Source: Ferrimicrobium sp. (lineage in GTDB: Bacteria > Actinomycetota > Acidimicrobiia > Acidimicrobiales > Acidimicrobiaceae). From it: a stretch of DNA of 41,274 nt. Position numbers and translations under genes: made by a program. The notes beneath the pieces were generated by a model. The model had not been told where the DNA came from and searched no databases. It worked only from the letters and a program-made list of their open reading frames with translations. How positions within the stretch are numbered: position 1 is the first letter of the stretch; every line of letters begins with the position of its first letter. Positions 1-6,449 of this stretch are shown piece after piece. The stretch covers positions 1 through 41,274 of the forward strand of contig NZ_DAHVNP010000075.1 in assembly GCF_027319265.1 (NCBI RefSeq), written 5' to 3'.

Positions 1-7
1 CGCTCAC
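1..7 (-). CDS. Start of a putative MazF-type toxin gene (runs off the left edge)
   Basis: On the minus strand a GTG at 7-5 overlaps the TGA stop of the upstream antitoxin (6-4) in a GTGA arrangement, so a second gene very probably begins here and continues outside the window. Only two codons are visible. The identity as a MazF/PemK-type endoribonuclease is inferred only from the partner, because MazE-like antitoxins of this kind are usually followed directly by mazF. Confidence 0.3.
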
Positions 8-243
8 TTAGATTGATCGTGTAGCGCGATACCTTCAATGGTGCGCTCCTCCTGGATACTAGACCAAGCTTCTGGGTCATTGCGAAGCTCCGAGTATCTG
101 GTTGTCAGTTGCGAGAAGAAAACTCGTCGTTCCAGGGCGTCGGCCGCCTCGTCAAGAAGAACAGTCATGGGGCGGCCAGTAGAGGCGGCGAGACGCGCGA
201 ACCGATCCCTGGTTTCTTCGCTTACCCTAATCGTGGTACTCAT
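4..243 (-). CDS. MazE-like ribbon-helix-helix antitoxin
   Basis: A 79-residue protein beginning MSTTIRVSEETRDRFARLA, which is the beta-strand plus helix pattern of the ribbon-helix-helix (CopG/MazE) DNA-binding fold. The C-terminal half is acidic and probably wraps the toxin, as in actinobacterial MazE proteins. The start is placed at the ATG at 243-241 because the family begins M(S)TTIRV; an in-frame ATG five codons upstream is also possible. The antitoxin should bind its own promoter and neutralise an endoribonuclease toxin whose start codon overlaps its stop at the window edge. Family assignment is by sequence pattern and I am fairly sure of it; the exact MazE subgroup is not resolved. Confidence 0.75.
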   Translation of the reverse strand: MSTTIRVSEETRDRFARLAASTGRPMTVLLDEAADALERRVFFSQLTTRYSELRNDPEAWSSIQEERTIEGIALHDQSK

Positions 244-279
244 GCCTACAGTATACAATTGTGTAGCCTGTCAAGGCTA
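244..279 (-). promoter_or_regulatory. Putative promoter/operator of the mazE-like gene
   Basis: Reading the minus strand toward the gene there is an inverted repeat AGCCT-TGAC-AGGCT that contains a TTGACA-like -35, then the palindromes ACAATTGT and GTATAC, the latter inside a TATACT -10-like box just upstream of the ATG. The -35/-10 spacing is only 13 bp, so this pair may not be one promoter. The stacked palindromes next to a ribbon-helix-helix antitoxin gene suggest an autoregulatory operator. Confidence 0.4.
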
Positions 280-410
280 TCCATCGATCTAGAGTGAGAA
301 ATCCTCCATGTGCCGCTCGCCTAGGAATGACTCATGTTTGTCGACATAGAAACCCAATAGCAAGCTGCTACGACTATGGCTCGAGATAGCCGGTCGCTAG
401 ATTTTTATAC

Positions 411-701
411 ATGTCTACCCTGCCATTAGCTGACGCTCGTGCTCAACTCTCGAAACTCGTCACAGAGGCGGAAACCACGCACGAACGCTTTGAGATCACT
501 CGCAAGGGCCACCGTGTCGCAGTGCTGCTTGGAGCGGATGACTACGACGCATTGTGCGAGACGATCGCAGTCCTCTCGGATGCCGAGTTGCTGCGATCCC
601 ATTCCGAGGGCATACAAGCCGTCGAAGCTGGCGATGTCGTAGACGCTGACGAGCTTGCACAACTGATGCGTCCATCGAACAGGCTGCGTCAAACTGATTG
701 A
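411..701 (+). CDS. RelB/YefM (Phd-type) antitoxin
   Basis: A 96-residue protein with the classic Phd/YefM opening LPLADARAQLSKLVTEAE followed by FEITRKGHRVAVLLGADDYDAL, the N-terminal DNA-binding fold of type II antitoxins that repress their own operon. The C-terminal 35 residues are acidic and should occupy the toxin. It overlaps the RelE-type toxin gene by four bases, the usual translational coupling for such pairs. Start at the ATG at 411; no Shine-Dalgarno sequence is seen and a TATAC sequence lies immediately before it, so initiation may be unusual. It closely resembles mycobacterial RelB-type antitoxins. Confidence 0.85.
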   Translation: MSTLPLADARAQLSKLVTEAETTHERFEITRKGHRVAVLLGADDYDALCETIAVLSDAELLRSHSEGIQAVEAGDVVDADELAQLMRPSNRLRQTD

Positions 702-973
702 CCGAGAGAAGGTACCGGTTAGAGGTTGCCTCTCCGGCAGCCCGAATGCTCGCGGAATCATTGCCACCCAAGATTGGGGCAGCTATCCTTGTTTTCCTTA
801 CTGAGGTCCTGGTCACTGAGCCAAGAAAGGTTGGAAAACCGCTTCGACCACCGCTTGACCCTGTATGGTCGGTGAGACGAGGCTCGTATCGGGTACTGTA
901 TCTCATTGACGAAGACCAAGGTATCGTCATCGTCACTGCCATTCGACATCGAAGTGATTCCCATAGGACCTGA
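698..973 (+). CDS. RelE/ParE-family toxin
   Basis: A 91-residue protein whose TTG start overlaps the antitoxin stop (TTGA). It carries the RelE-family C-terminal signature: basic RRGSYRVLYLIDED, then IVIVTAIRHRSD with the terminal basic residues that contact RNA in RelE. Homologues are ribosome-dependent mRNA interferases, inhibited by the partner encoded just upstream. Length is normal for the family (about 85-95 residues) and no disabling mutation is evident, so the pair may still be active. Activity against mRNA is a family property, not something the sequence proves. Confidence 0.85.
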   Translation: MTERRYRLEVASPAARMLAESLPPKIGAAILVFLTEVLVTEPRKVGKPLRPPLDPVWSVRRGSYRVLYLIDEDQGIVIVTAIRHRSDSHRT

Positions 974-1123
974 TCCGAACTCAGTCGATTCTTTGCGCAT
1001 CAGAGATTCTCGTTCTAGGTAGGCCAGGAAAGCCCCGATCTTCGGGGCTCATGTAACTAGATCTTCGGCGCCTCTCCAAGGATTATGCGCATCGTCGGAC
1101 CAGATTTACGTTGAGTTGGTATC
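974..1123. other. Intergenic stretch after relBE
   Basis: No coding signal recognised. It contains the hairpin listed at 1031-1049 and otherwise nothing that I can assign. The repeat with the tRNA fragment starts immediately to its right. Confidence 0.5.
1031..1049 (+). terminator. Hairpin downstream of relBE (possible terminator)
   Basis: Perfect 8-bp stem AGCCCCGA / TCGGGGCT with a 3-base loop, 58 bases after the relE stop. There is no U-tract behind it, so termination is uncertain; it could equally be an mRNA 3'-end stabiliser. Confidence 0.45.
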
Positions 1124-1316
1124 CACCCAACTTTTCACCCAACAATTGTGTCCGAGAGCGTCCGATCCAGTCCGAGGCTATCTCAGTAGCCTTGCCAGAA
1201 CACCTCGATGAACTCCATAAATGGGACGTACTCGGACACTATCGCTGCGCACTCGGACAGCTTCGCGCTGGCTCACAACCAGCAGGTCAGGGGTTCGAGT
1301 CCCTTAGCGCCCACCA
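1124..1316 (+). repeat. Direct repeat copy 1 with tRNA-Val 3' half (att-like)
   Basis: Two blocks are shared with positions 7565-7720: CACCCAACTTTTCACCCAAC with its following bases (1124-1162), and a stretch running from about 1207 through ACGTACTCGG into the tRNA-derived sequence (to about 1299). The spacer between the blocks is about 20 bp longer in this copy. Both copies end in the 3' half of a tRNA-Val gene, which suggests attachment sites or element ends produced by site-specific integration at a tRNA gene. Confidence 0.7.
1264..1316 (+). tRNA. 3' fragment of a tRNA-Val gene (not functional by itself)
   Basis: The sequence folds as a tRNA 3' half. Anticodon stem GCTGG/CCAGC (1267-1271 and 1279-1283) with 7-base loop CTCACAA gives anticodon CAC (valine). 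A 5-base variable region and a T arm with loop TTCGAGT follow (stem 1289-1293 / 1301-1305). The acceptor strand AGCGCCC (1306-1312), discriminator A and encoded CCA (1314-1316) end it. The matching 5' acceptor strand GGGCGCT and a D arm are absent upstream, so this is a fragment. Tyrosine integrases commonly leave such 3' ends at attachment sites. Confidence 0.75.
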
Positions 1317-1317
1317 G
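1313..1317. repeat. Left target-site duplication ACCAG
   Basis: ACCAG lies directly outside the left 17-bp inverted repeat and recurs directly outside the right one (6366-6370). It is formed by the last bases of the tRNA fragment (A-CCA) plus G. A 5-bp duplication is what Tn3-family and several other DDE transposons leave; a 7-bp reading (CACCAGG) is also possible if the repeat begins one base further in. Confidence 0.55.
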
Positions 1318-1334
1318 GGGCCGTTTGTGAAACT
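1318..1334 (+). repeat. Left terminal inverted repeat (17 bp)
   Basis: GGGCCGTTTGTGAAACT, perfectly inverted at 6349-6365. A second, imperfect copy of its inner part (CGTTTGCGAAACT) follows at 1345-1357, as in transposase-binding iterons at element ends. Confidence 0.65.
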
Positions 1335-1443
1335 GCCCCATCCACGTTTGCGAAACTCACCAGGAACTGACTTTTCCCTGTTCAAGGCCGCTAAATGGGT
1401 CAGAATCCTGCTTTGCTTGCGCTCTGATCTCGACGGTAGACAC

Positions 1444-1478
1444 AAAAAGGCCTCACGCCTCGATTTCGGGGCATGAGG
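1444..1478 (-). terminator. Intrinsic terminator of the transposase gene
   Basis: On the minus strand, about 40 bases after the transposase stop, an imperfect ~12-bp hairpin (CCTCA...TGAGG outer stem with a GCC/GGC inner stem, positions 1478-1451) is followed by CCTTTTT. This is a convincing rho-independent terminator for leftward transcription. Confidence 0.65.
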
Positions 1479-1518
1479 GATCGACAGTGCTTTGAGTACT
1501 TAGTTATAAGAGGCTGTT

Positions 1519-2202
1519 TTAAGTCTCTGCTGGTATCTCTTCATAACCCTGGTACTTGTCAAGGCGATCTCGACGTCGTAGTTTTGGCAACTGGGTGACG
1601 ACAGCACTGGCCTTGTCCTCCAAGAAGGTCTCGATCTTTCGAACGTTTGCCGCTACGACAATCAAGGTCGTGAACAGGAATTGGGTGGCAAACCCTGCTG
1701 CGCGCCTCCTGCCCCCGTCATGGAGAGCCCCATGATTGGCATCCTTGAGATAGGCATTGGTGCTCTCGATGGTGTTACGCGCAGAGGCGTAACGCTTCTT
1801 CCATTCGGGACTTTCAAAGAGCAGTGCTTGGGCAAACTTGGCACCTGCGTCTCCCTCGAACGTCGTGGTCTTCTTATTGATACAGACTTCGTCTGGGTGA
1901 GTAGGTGGGTTCGAGATGTGGGCAAGGCCAGCGGTCTTCTTGCGAACCGATTTCTTGAGTGGACACACCACCGTCGCTGAAACCCCGGCCGCTGGGCACA
2001 TCATCGGCACACTACCATCGGCTTGTGGTTTGGCTGCAGGGCGAAAGCGATAGGCCCTACGCGACTCAATCCTGGCCCGATAGGTCTCCTCATCAATGGT
2101 CCCTGCTCGAAAGTTCTTGGTGGCATCGATGAGTTCTTGTGGCATCGCGGGACAGAACCAAGTGCCTTCGACCCAGATGGCGCCCTTATTACTGATGTCC
2201 AT
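1519..2202 (-). pseudogene. Truncated transposase (C-terminal half)
   Basis: A 227-residue reading frame resembling the C-terminal half of a transposase group common in actinobacteria (family not assigned with certainty). It has the block GTWFCPAMPQELIDATKNF, the arginine-rich RARIESRRAYRFRP and, near the end, RNTIESTNAYLKDANHGAL followed by RRRAAGFATQFLFTTLIVVAANVRK. The internal E of RNTIES sits where the catalytic glutamate of a DDE nuclease would be expected. Three codons before the ATG there is an in-frame stop, and the N-terminal half with the first catalytic aspartates is not found in this frame, so the gene is truncated or frameshifted. Upstream sequence to about 2680 looks like non-coding debris. 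Confidence 0.65.
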
Positions 2203-2795
2203 GCCTGTTCACCACCAGCCATCCATTTCTGCCGTCGCTCCCCGGACTCAAGCTCCCAGATCAAATGGTGACGGATATGATCAGCGAGGATCTCAAGCGA
2301 TCTATCACCCGAGTTCATCTCACTTAAGCTCATCGACCCAATCGGGGACACAATCTAGTCCTCCCCATAGGCGAACACAGATCCTCTCGGCCTTCTCGTT
2401 CTCAATGGGCGAGGATACTGGCTTACCAAAAGCTGATACCAAGTGAGGGCGACACGGTTAGCCAATATCTCTTTGACGTAGTGGCCCCTCCTCCATCACC
2501 ACACCCGCCTCAATCAGATCAGCGCTTCCAAAGAGTACCTTGGGTGCTCAGCAATGTCGGAATCGTCGATCACGAGCCCACAGTCTAGAACCATCACCTC
2601 GGGCCAATCATTTGCTCACCCGAATACCACTTCCTGTCTTTAACTGGCACTCCCACAATCACTCTGGCAAACCCCTTGTTAGATGATACTCTTTCGGGAA
2701 TATCTCACAATCCCGTACAATCGTCGCCACGATCTGTTAGGTTTGCAATTGCACCAGACGATAACTCTGGTAGCGATAATTACCATAAGGGGGTA
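2203..2795. other. Decayed stretch between transposase and secreted-protein gene
   Basis: Reading frames on both strands are short and interrupted. It probably contains the eroded 5' part of the transposase gene plus the upstream region of the 2796 gene, but I could not recognise a domain in any frame. Confidence 0.4.
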
Positions 2796-3395
2796 ATGAT
2801 GAAAGTAAGGAACATGGTTCGGGGTGGGGCTATTGTAGCTGCCAGTCTTGGACTCGCTAGTTTAGGAACCGGGATGGGGTTGACAAATTCGTCTTCCACC
2901 CTCTCAACAAGCCCTATAGTCGCCTCTTCTCCCATGACGATCGTTGGCTTTGATGCTGCCGTTGCTAAAGAGCATGGCTTTCGGATTGTCACGATGCCGG
3001 ACGGACACCAAGCAGCAGTTGCAGACACTGTTGTAGGCAACGCACAAGTAAGCCCTGATGGAGAAGTCGGTGGTGATTGCGGCATTTCCTATGTCACCAT
3101 TGCCTCTGGTGCCCCAGGATCTTTCAGTTTGCTCACGGGGTTTCATCTCGATACAGCAGCAACTGACTATGAGTGGCATGTACAGGTCGACGAGACTGAT
3201 CTCAACTATGAGCATGACTTCTCGTGGGGAGGTCCCCTAGCCTTTAGAACGCGTTGGTATGGTCGCGACAGTGCGGTCAATGTCCCAAGCGGTGATTATT
3301 TGGCAGTAGTTTCTGATACGTCGAGTCTCGCTATCCTATGGGATGGTGGGGTGTGCTACTCGGGTGGACCGGAGTCGTCAACTCAGGTTGGTTGA
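2796..3395 (+). CDS. Secreted protein of unknown function
   Basis: A 199-residue protein. The start is set at the first of two tandem ATGs (2796/2799) because AAGGGGGT lies just upstream; an earlier in-frame start has no ribosome-binding site. The N-terminus is a signal peptide: basic MMKVRNMVRGG followed by a hydrophobic run of about 18 residues and then a Ser/Thr-rich linker. The mature part has two cysteines (near DCGISYV and GVCYSGG) that could form a disulphide, and it is rich in aromatic and beta-forming residues (YEWHVQVDETDLNYEHDF). No family was recognised. It is passenger cargo of the transposon-like unit and is followed by a good terminator, so it is probably transcribed alone. Confidence 0.6.
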   Translation: MMKVRNMVRGGAIVAASLGLASLGTGMGLTNSSSTLSTSPIVASSPMTIVGFDAAVAKEHGFRIVTMPDGHQAAVADTVVGNAQVSPDGEVGGDCGISYVTIASGAPGSFSLLTGFHLDTAATDYEWHVQVDETDLNYEHDFSWGGPLAFRTRWYGRDSAVNVPSGDYLAVVSDTSSLAILWDGGVCYSGGPESSTQVG

Positions 3396-3456
3396 ACGTC
3401 ATTGCAAATCAAATTTGTGTTTGTCGATGACAGCAAACCAGCACTACACGGTGGCA

Positions 3457-3477
3457 GAGACAACGTGTCTCGTTTTT
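3457..3477 (+). terminator. Intrinsic terminator
   Basis: Stem GAGACA/TGTCTC with 3-base loop ACG (3457-3471), then G and five T (3473-3477). It ends the secreted-protein transcript 60 bases after the stop. Because it lies only 3 bases before the Shine-Dalgarno sequence of the next gene it could also attenuate that gene. Confidence 0.7.
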
Positions 3478-3493
3478 GCAAGGAGGTAGGTCC

Positions 3494-4108
3494 ATGAATT
3501 ACGCCGGTAAGGTACCGGAATTTCACCATGAGAGGAATATTCGCCGGATAGCCGCGATGATGTTGGATACCGGTCTGCCAATATTCGGACTTGCTTTTGA
3601 TGATGACTTGCCAAGAGTATTGGGTGGGCGTCCCCACAAGCGTACGGTTCGCAATGGACAGGTGGAGATTGATGCAGTCGGAGTAAAAGTTAGGTTTGGG
3701 TATCCAAATGACCAAAACAAGCCCCTTCTCGCTGTAACCACTTGGAGAGGATGGACGCTGCAGACGAATCCCCTCTCGCAGCAGTTCTCTGATATGCTCT
3801 ACGGTGAGCTTGAATCACAAGAGCAGGCGAGTTCTGACGAAGAGCACCTTGAGGTTGCCCGACAAGCTGATAACCTCCTGACCCAGGCGCACAACTCTTC
3901 AGTATCGATTGTCGTCGATGGCAGGGCTAGGACCTTTCAGACCTTGGATGCTCAAGCCTACGTCATTGCTCAGTACGACTGTGACGAGTATTCAGTACTC
4001 ATGAAGGGACGCAATTGGACCTCATTGGAAGGGTTGGAGCTCGTAAGAATCTCGGACTTAGAGCCCTTCATTATGGGATACTTCAACTTGTTCATGAGTA
4101 CCGATTGA
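3494..4108 (+). CDS. Protein of unknown function (204 aa)
   Basis: Start at the ATG at 3494, which has a strong AGGAGGT nine bases upstream; a longer frame from 3476 would bury that site. The protein is soluble-looking with no signal peptide or membrane segment. It has a mixed alpha/beta N-terminal half (VEIDAVGVKVRFGYPND), a Glu/Gln-rich helical segment in the middle (ESQEQASSDEEHLEVARQADNLL) and a beta-rich C-terminal part (SVSIVVDGRARTFQTLDA). I do not recognise a family. It lies within the transposon-like unit between a secreted protein and a kelch-repeat pseudogene, so it is cargo. The strong ribosome-binding site and open frame suggest it is still expressible. Confidence 0.6.
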   Translation: MNYAGKVPEFHHERNIRRIAAMMLDTGLPIFGLAFDDDLPRVLGGRPHKRTVRNGQVEIDAVGVKVRFGYPNDQNKPLLAVTTWRGWTLQTNPLSQQFSDMLYGELESQEQASSDEEHLEVARQADNLLTQAHNSSVSIVVDGRARTFQTLDAQAYVIAQYDCDEYSVLMKGRNWTSLEGLELVRISDLEPFIMGYFNLFMSTD

Positions 4109-4546
4109 GCATGCGAGAAGACCCAGTCTACACAATACCATGCGTTTGGAATGCCAACCGTAGCTTAATCATTGCATGTCGGATGTTTTTTCATCTGCTC
4201 TGAATGCTGCAAGGCACGGAAGAGTAGCCTCCCCAGTGATCGGCACCTTAAGTTTGTTCTCTGGTGGCGTTGCGAACTTGATTGAGTTTGCGAATGAAAG
4301 CCGTGGGGGCGATCCATTCTATGTCGGTGTGCAGTATTTGGTAAAGCCGATCAATGGCTGCTAACCTACTCAGGAACAGTCGCGACATAGGGTCTTCCAT
4401 CTGCGTAGCTTAGTTCGCTTACCAGCGGTTGATAGGCTCCAGGATAGGCTCTAGATTCTCAGGGCACTTCGAGGCTTGCTTTGTAAACGTACTGAAAACT
4501 AATGCCGTTGTCGAGATGAAACGCCGTGAAGCTGGAGGGAATGTCG
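4109..4546. other. Gene-poor stretch before the kelch pseudogene
   Basis: The only open frame of note (4176-4364, 62 codons) has no ribosome-binding site and no recognisable domain, so it is not called. I see no repeat, terminator or RNA gene here. Confidence 0.4.
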
Positions 4547-5397
4547 TTGGGAACACCACAATACGAAAAGGCTGATTGGATTCAACTCGAGACTAGTAAC
4601 GCACCTTCGCATCGGGCAAACGCGTCCATCGCCTATGACGAAGTGCGAGCGAACGTCGTCCTCTTTGGTGGATTCAATGCTCCTCAAGGTAGTTATAGTG
4701 ACACTTGGATATTTGACGGATGCAACTGGGCCGAAGTTGATCCGACAAGGCGACCCTCAGCACGAGCGGCCAGTAACTTGTGCTGGTGCTCGTCACGGGA
4801 GTCAGGTTTTCGCCGGTAGGTGGCGATAATCCGATCACTGGTGAGCGAGTGTGGTCACAACAGAACCTGAGCGACACCTGGATGTTTGGCGGGGAGAACT
4901 GGCAGGAATTAAGGCAATCTCGGTATCCTAGCTATGCTCACCAGGCAAGCGCGGCGCAGCTTCGATCTGGTCAAGTGGTCACCTTTGGCGGCATCATAGC
5001 CGGTCCAAAGACCATAATAGGAGTCTTCTTCCCGCGAGAACAGAGGGATTCTCCACTTGTCGACGACACCTGGATCTTTGACGGGGAGAACTGGCAGGAA
5101 CTCGACCTGAAAACTCGACCTGCTCATCGCCAATTTGGGGTGATGGCGTCTCATCCAGACGAACAAGGTGTTCTGCTCTTTGGTGGTTATGGCGGCGAAG
5201 GGAACCCCCGTCTCCTCGACGACACCTGGATCTTTGACGGGGAGAACTGGAGAGAGCTTCATCCTCTCATGTCACCTACACCGAGGCAAGAGGCCTGCAT
5301 GACCTATGATGCAATGAACGGTCAGGTTGTCCTGTTTGGAGGTAGGGGCGACAACGGATACCTCGACGACACCTGGATTCTGGCTCTAGGTGAATAA
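4526..5397 (+). pseudogene. Kelch-repeat (beta-propeller) protein, frameshifted
   Basis: Repeats of the pattern VVLFGG - about 15 residues - DTWIFDGENWQEL recur four to five times, each one blade of a kelch beta-propeller, a scaffold for protein or carbohydrate interaction. The first frame (to 4819) stops after blade one; the rest continues in another frame from about 4780, and the junction near 4780-4830 needs more than one indel to restore. Blade-encoding DNA is nearly identical between copies (35 identical bases at 5060-5094 and 5216-5250), indicating recent internal duplication. No signal peptide is visible at the 5' end, so this end may also be missing. Candidate starts are GTG 4526, ATG 4541 and TTG 4547; only the last is well spaced from GGAGG. 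Confidence 0.75.
5060..5250 (+). repeat. Near-identical kelch-blade DNA repeats
   Basis: A 35-base segment starting TCGACGACACCTGGATC and ending GAGAACTGG is identical at 5060-5094 and 5216-5250. A diverged copy occurs near 4867, and its first 16 bases recur at 5363-5378. Such repeats allow blade gain and loss by recombination. Confidence 0.8.
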
Positions 5398-5522
5398 ATC
5401 TGCTAAGGGCCGGAAGAGCTGCGAGCTGAAAGGTCGCCGGCTGAACCTGATTCTCCAAATCCAACCCATGACGACGAAGAGTTGCGGATGTCGTAGCCAC
5501 ACCGAGTGAACAACGGGGTTAG

Positions 5523-5937
5523 CCAATGAGTGGAGTCGGACGGATCCATCGTCTGGGCATGCAGAACTTCTTCAGCCGATATGTTATCTGAAACCAATGC
5601 CCCTAGATGCTTCGCTGTGTGTTACTTGAGTCGACTGGTAATCTGCGAGCTGCCCATTAGGCATCCGGAAGACTCTCCACGGCCTCGAGTTCGCCTGCAG
5701 TTAGTCGACTTCGCTCATCGGAGGGCCACTCTGAGACAGAAAAGTACTGAGGTGTTGTGGACCGCTTAAACTACTGCGCCGTTAATCCAGCCCTGGATCT
5801 CTTCAGTAAACGGTGGTTTCGATTTCCAAACTCGACACCATGCTGGCGAGCAATAGACAAGCTCTTTGCAGTTTGAAAGTGTCGATCTCACTTGTCTTGG
5901 CAAATATTGCTGCTGCAACATCGTCTACGTTTGCCAT
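5523..5937 (-). pseudogene. Panacea/SocA-like (DUF4065) antitoxin pseudogene
   Basis: Reading the minus strand from the ATG at 5937 gives MANVDDVAAAIFAKTSEID then TFKLQ. After one extra base near 5862 it continues as LVYCSPAWCRVWKSKPPF and TEEIQGWINGAVV, followed by a TAA at 5768. Further frame changes recover YFSVSEWPSDERSRLTAGEL, AYGQLADYQ, THSEA and finally VSDNISAEEVLHAQTM. In this order these are the conserved blocks of Panacea/DUF4065 antitoxins (KLQKLVYYSQAW, EPLF...IQAW.NGPVV, EWP.GD...LT, YG.LS...L..LTH.E.PW). At least three indels make it non-functional. No single frame over 45 codons covers it, so automated callers would miss it. No partner toxin was recognised nearby. Confidence 0.75.
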
Positions 5938-6348
5938 GTGGTTCTTTTCCCAGTGCTGTTGGAGGAACCTACCCACACAAAATACCGCGGTTGTGCTTAA
6001 GAATTCCGTGAGCCTTCGGTCTGGCTATCTCTGCTGAAGTATCTCACGAGGGCTAGAGTCGCCTTTCTCTGCTATAGCGATGAGCATGCATATCTATGCA
6101 CTCGACGCGTATTCAAGCTGGACACTTTCCCCTAGGTGGGAGGCGGTGGCGCATCTACCGGCATCGCTCAGGAGAGAACTGTTTACCCTGACGCAGTGCA
6201 AATTTGAGCAGAGTCTATGTTCCCCCTTTCATCTACGATGACAACCCCCAGCTCAAATCGCCTCTAGGGCCGTACTTAAAAGAGGATAGTCGCATAGTTA
6301 ACAGAGGATAGCTACCTTGAAGAGAGGGACATTCGCCCAGCTCAGATG
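5938..6348. other. Gene-poor right end of the transposon-like unit
   Basis: No supported coding sequence on either strand. Short direct repeats of AGAGGATAG (near 6281 and 6303) are present. The stretch probably once held the upstream region or partner of the Panacea gene, but I could not recognise any protein in it. Confidence 0.4.
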
Positions 6349-6365
6349 AGTTTCACAAACGGCCC
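6349..6365 (-). repeat. Right terminal inverted repeat (17 bp)
   Basis: AGTTTCACAAACGGCCC, the exact reverse complement of 1318-1334. Identity does not extend further inward. Confidence 0.65.
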
Positions 6366-6370
6366 ACCAG
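6366..6370. repeat. Right target-site duplication ACCAG
   Basis: Matches the five bases outside the left inverted repeat (1313-1317). Confidence 0.55.
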
Positions 6371-6449
6371 GTCAGGGCATGTTTCCCGAAGCTAACAAGG
6401 CTCCTAGCCACTGAAACACCCAACAAATGTTTCGAAGTTGAAGGATTTG

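Larger units (their letters stand above)
1318..6365. mobile_element. Putative 5.05-kb transposon-like unit with passenger genes
   Basis: Bounded by perfect 17-bp inverted repeats GGGCCGTTTGTGAAACT (1318-1334; inverted at 6349-6365) and by ACCAG on both outer sides. Inside are a truncated transposase gene on the minus strand, a secreted protein, an unknown protein, a broken kelch-repeat gene and a broken Panacea-domain gene. No full-length transposase or Tn3-type TnpA is present, so it is either a decayed or composite transposon or a non-autonomous unit mobilised in trans. Removing it would join the tRNA-Val fragment to the integrase pseudogene about 80 bp downstream, a standard integrase/attachment-site layout, which supports insertion into an existing island. 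The repeats and flanks are seen directly; mobility is inferred. Confidence 0.55.

Noticed and set aside
1264-1316. Complete tRNA-Val gene
   Set aside because: The 5' acceptor strand and D arm are missing, so only a 3' fragment is present.
1111-1476. 121-codon plus-strand frame across the tRNA fragment
   Set aside because: Runs through the tRNA-Val 3' half, the inverted repeat and the transposase terminator.
2001-2351. 116-codon minus-strand frame as a separate gene upstream of the transposase
   Set aside because: Overlaps the transposase in another frame and has no recognised domain; most likely part of decayed transposase-region DNA.
4176-4364. 62-codon frame between the 204-residue protein gene and the kelch pseudogene
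   Set aside because: No ribosome-binding site or domain; could be real but unsupported.
5813-6037. 74-codon plus-strand frame
   Set aside because: It is the antisense of the Panacea pseudogene, whose blocks are convincing on the minus strand.
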